Positions 62,401-64,000 of a DNA stretch of 64,000 nucleotides are shown piece by piece. The stretch spans positions 124,001 through 188,000 of the forward strand of contig PTFA01000313.1 in NCBI GenBank assembly GCA_003342895.1, in the 5' to 3' direction. The stretch is from Casuarius casuarius. Lineage: Eukaryota > Chordata > Aves > Casuariiformes > Casuariidae. Below the pieces are notes generated by a model that had not been told where the DNA came from, did not search any database, and was given only the letters and a program-made list of their open reading frames with translations. The first letter of the stretch is position 1. The number at the start of each line of letters is the position of its first letter. The translations under genes and the position numbers were made by a program.

Positions 62401-64000
62401 TACAAAATTAACTCTTCACATTTAAATCTACAACACACCTCCTTCCTACTATCCTTCTCAAATCTTTTGTCTCTACCTCCACTCAACACCTCCCACACCT
62501 TTAACATCTCTATATAATTGCCATTAGTTGCTGAAATAGCAGTTACCAAATCACCTGTTTACCATTTAAGGCTACCCCAAAGCACCAGGCTGTAATCAGG
62601 AGCTGCTAAATGAGCTATTAAACCATTATCTGCAGTGGGGCAGGAACTACTAGTTCCAAGCTAGGCCATCCTGACCCAGGTCACTTAAATGGCTAATTTT
62701 AGATAGTGTGAGTATCTCCCTCCAAAAGTATTGCATATTTTTCCTGGTATTTCTTCACTATAGTGGCCTCTGATAAATCATTTTGTCTAGTCTGAGGCAT
62801 TAAATTTCATTTGCATAAACATATCTTTGGCATGCAAAGAAAACATTGAGTTAAACTTGAATTTGCAAAACCCATGACATAACACCACAATTAGTAAACT
62901 AGTGAGCCCTTGTACAGCTATCCCCTAAAGGATCATTAACAAAAAGAACTTTCTGCTCGTACTCTGTGTCCCTGGGAGAGCAACTATCTGCCATTCTTTT
63001 TAAGCAATTGAACGTTTGCAATCACTAGGTCACTTTTATGCTGATTTGGAATCACTATTAGCAAAAGTAGAAAAGCACTACAGAGTCTGCCAATTAATTC
63101 AGCATGAATTTCCAGTAAAGATGGAGCCAGGGCAGATACTAGATCTAATGCCTTCTGATTTCAGAGGAAATGCAGAGGGAGAGATTAAAACATGATGATC
63201 TGAGCCTGCTCTTGTTTTCTCGGTAGAAGGTACATCATAGGATAGCTATTACAGTTGTTCTTTGGAGAAGAAAAGTACAATAAAAATGGCTTATACATTG
63301 CACTTCAGAAGACCTGGGCCAAAATTCTCCAAAACCCAGGTGCCAAAAGCTAAATTCTTGTCTGTGCTTATGCACATAGTTATATGATCTGCATTTGAGT
63401 AGCTCCCGTGAACTTTGGTTAAGAAGCTTGAATGACAAATGAGCAAGGTTTGGATGATACATTTGGTCACTCTGCCTTTTCTTAAACTCAAGCCATTTAT
63501 TTGCATGCTTAAATGAAGAGTTGGAAGCTTAGGTTTGGGAGGCAAAGTGAAAAGTGTAAACCTCCTCAAATTAGTAACAGATAACTACCTCACAAGGTAA
63601 CATAACAAAACATTTCACTGGAAGGAGCCTATTGCTGGACGACTGGAGTCTAGCAGTTAAATAGCCATTTGAGCACACTGGTAAGTGATGGTACTGATTT
63701 GTAATGAAGTGATTGCAAAGTGCCTCTGTGATTTTTTCTTTAAACTTGACTGCTACCATATGTCTTGCCAAAGAGTACTATAGTTGTGTCCAAAAGCTGG
63801 TGTAATAGCTTTCAGTCATCGTGGCACATCCTTAATATTGGTTTAGAGAAAAAGGATGGAACAAAAAACACATCTGACACCTACACAAACATACTCTTTC
63901 CAAATCCTATTAGTGCTTAAAAAACACCTTGTTGACTACATCCTAGGATCAAGCTAGGAAACAGTCTGAACCTACAAGAGAACATAAAACCATTTTTCAT

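Larger units (their letters stand above)
49440..64000. other. Intergenic to window end, no gene recognised
   Basis: AT-rich DNA with homopolymers and a compound microsatellite. Open frames up to 130 codons (about 60713-61105 and 61645-62022 on +, 61134-61508 on -) overlap each other on both strands and show no domain. No RNA gene or recognisable transposon was found. RGS2 is not visible. Confidence 0.55.

Overview
The window looks like ordinary nuclear DNA from an amniote, most likely a bird. Two spliced genes of the regulator of G-protein signalling (RGS) family lie head to tail on the + strand, and the recognisable interspersed repeats are CR1 LINEs, including one about 1.9 kb copy with a readable ORF2 fragment. 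The RGS1-RGS13 spacing (about 13 kb between coding regions) is compact. Species cannot be fixed from the sequence; a crocodilian or turtle is less likely but not excluded. Two single N positions inside G and C runs show this is a draft assembly.

Layout. From 1 to 18.6 kb there is AT-rich intergenic DNA with no coding gene I can support. It holds three CR1 pieces, all on the - strand (about 9.2-11.1 kb, 14.6 kb and 17.0-17.3 kb), and a tight G-quadruplex-type motif at 17.4 kb. RGS1 occupies about 18.7-22.5 kb: a promoter with a TATA-like box and NF-kB/RUNX-type sites, five coding exons (199 residues), and a 3' UTR with AU-rich motifs and an ATTAAA signal. From 22.5 to 34.7 kb there is non-coding DNA that probably hides the 5' untranslated exons of RGS13. 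RGS13 has four coding exons from 34.7 to 40.9 kb (163 residues), with CpG-dense patches inside its first intron. From 41.6 kb to the end there is about 22 kb of gene-free DNA with simple repeats, homopolymers, a degenerate CR1-like 3' end and one GC-rich patch at 49.0-49.4 kb.

How the genes relate. Both encode small R4-type RGS proteins, GTPase-activating proteins for Gi/Gq alpha subunits that shorten chemokine-receptor and other GPCR signals in leukocytes. Their last three introns fall at the same codons with the same phases (2, 1, 0), as expected for tandem duplicates. RGS1 has an additional N-terminal coding exon. In human 1q31 the order is RGS18-RGS21-RGS1-RGS13-RGS2, so the pair here fits that conserved cluster; no exon of the other members was recognised in the window.

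I found no novel multi-gene system. The findings are mainly regulatory candidates, DNA-structure motifs and repeat remnants. Most other open reading frames of 60-170 codons look like chance or antisense shadows and are left out.
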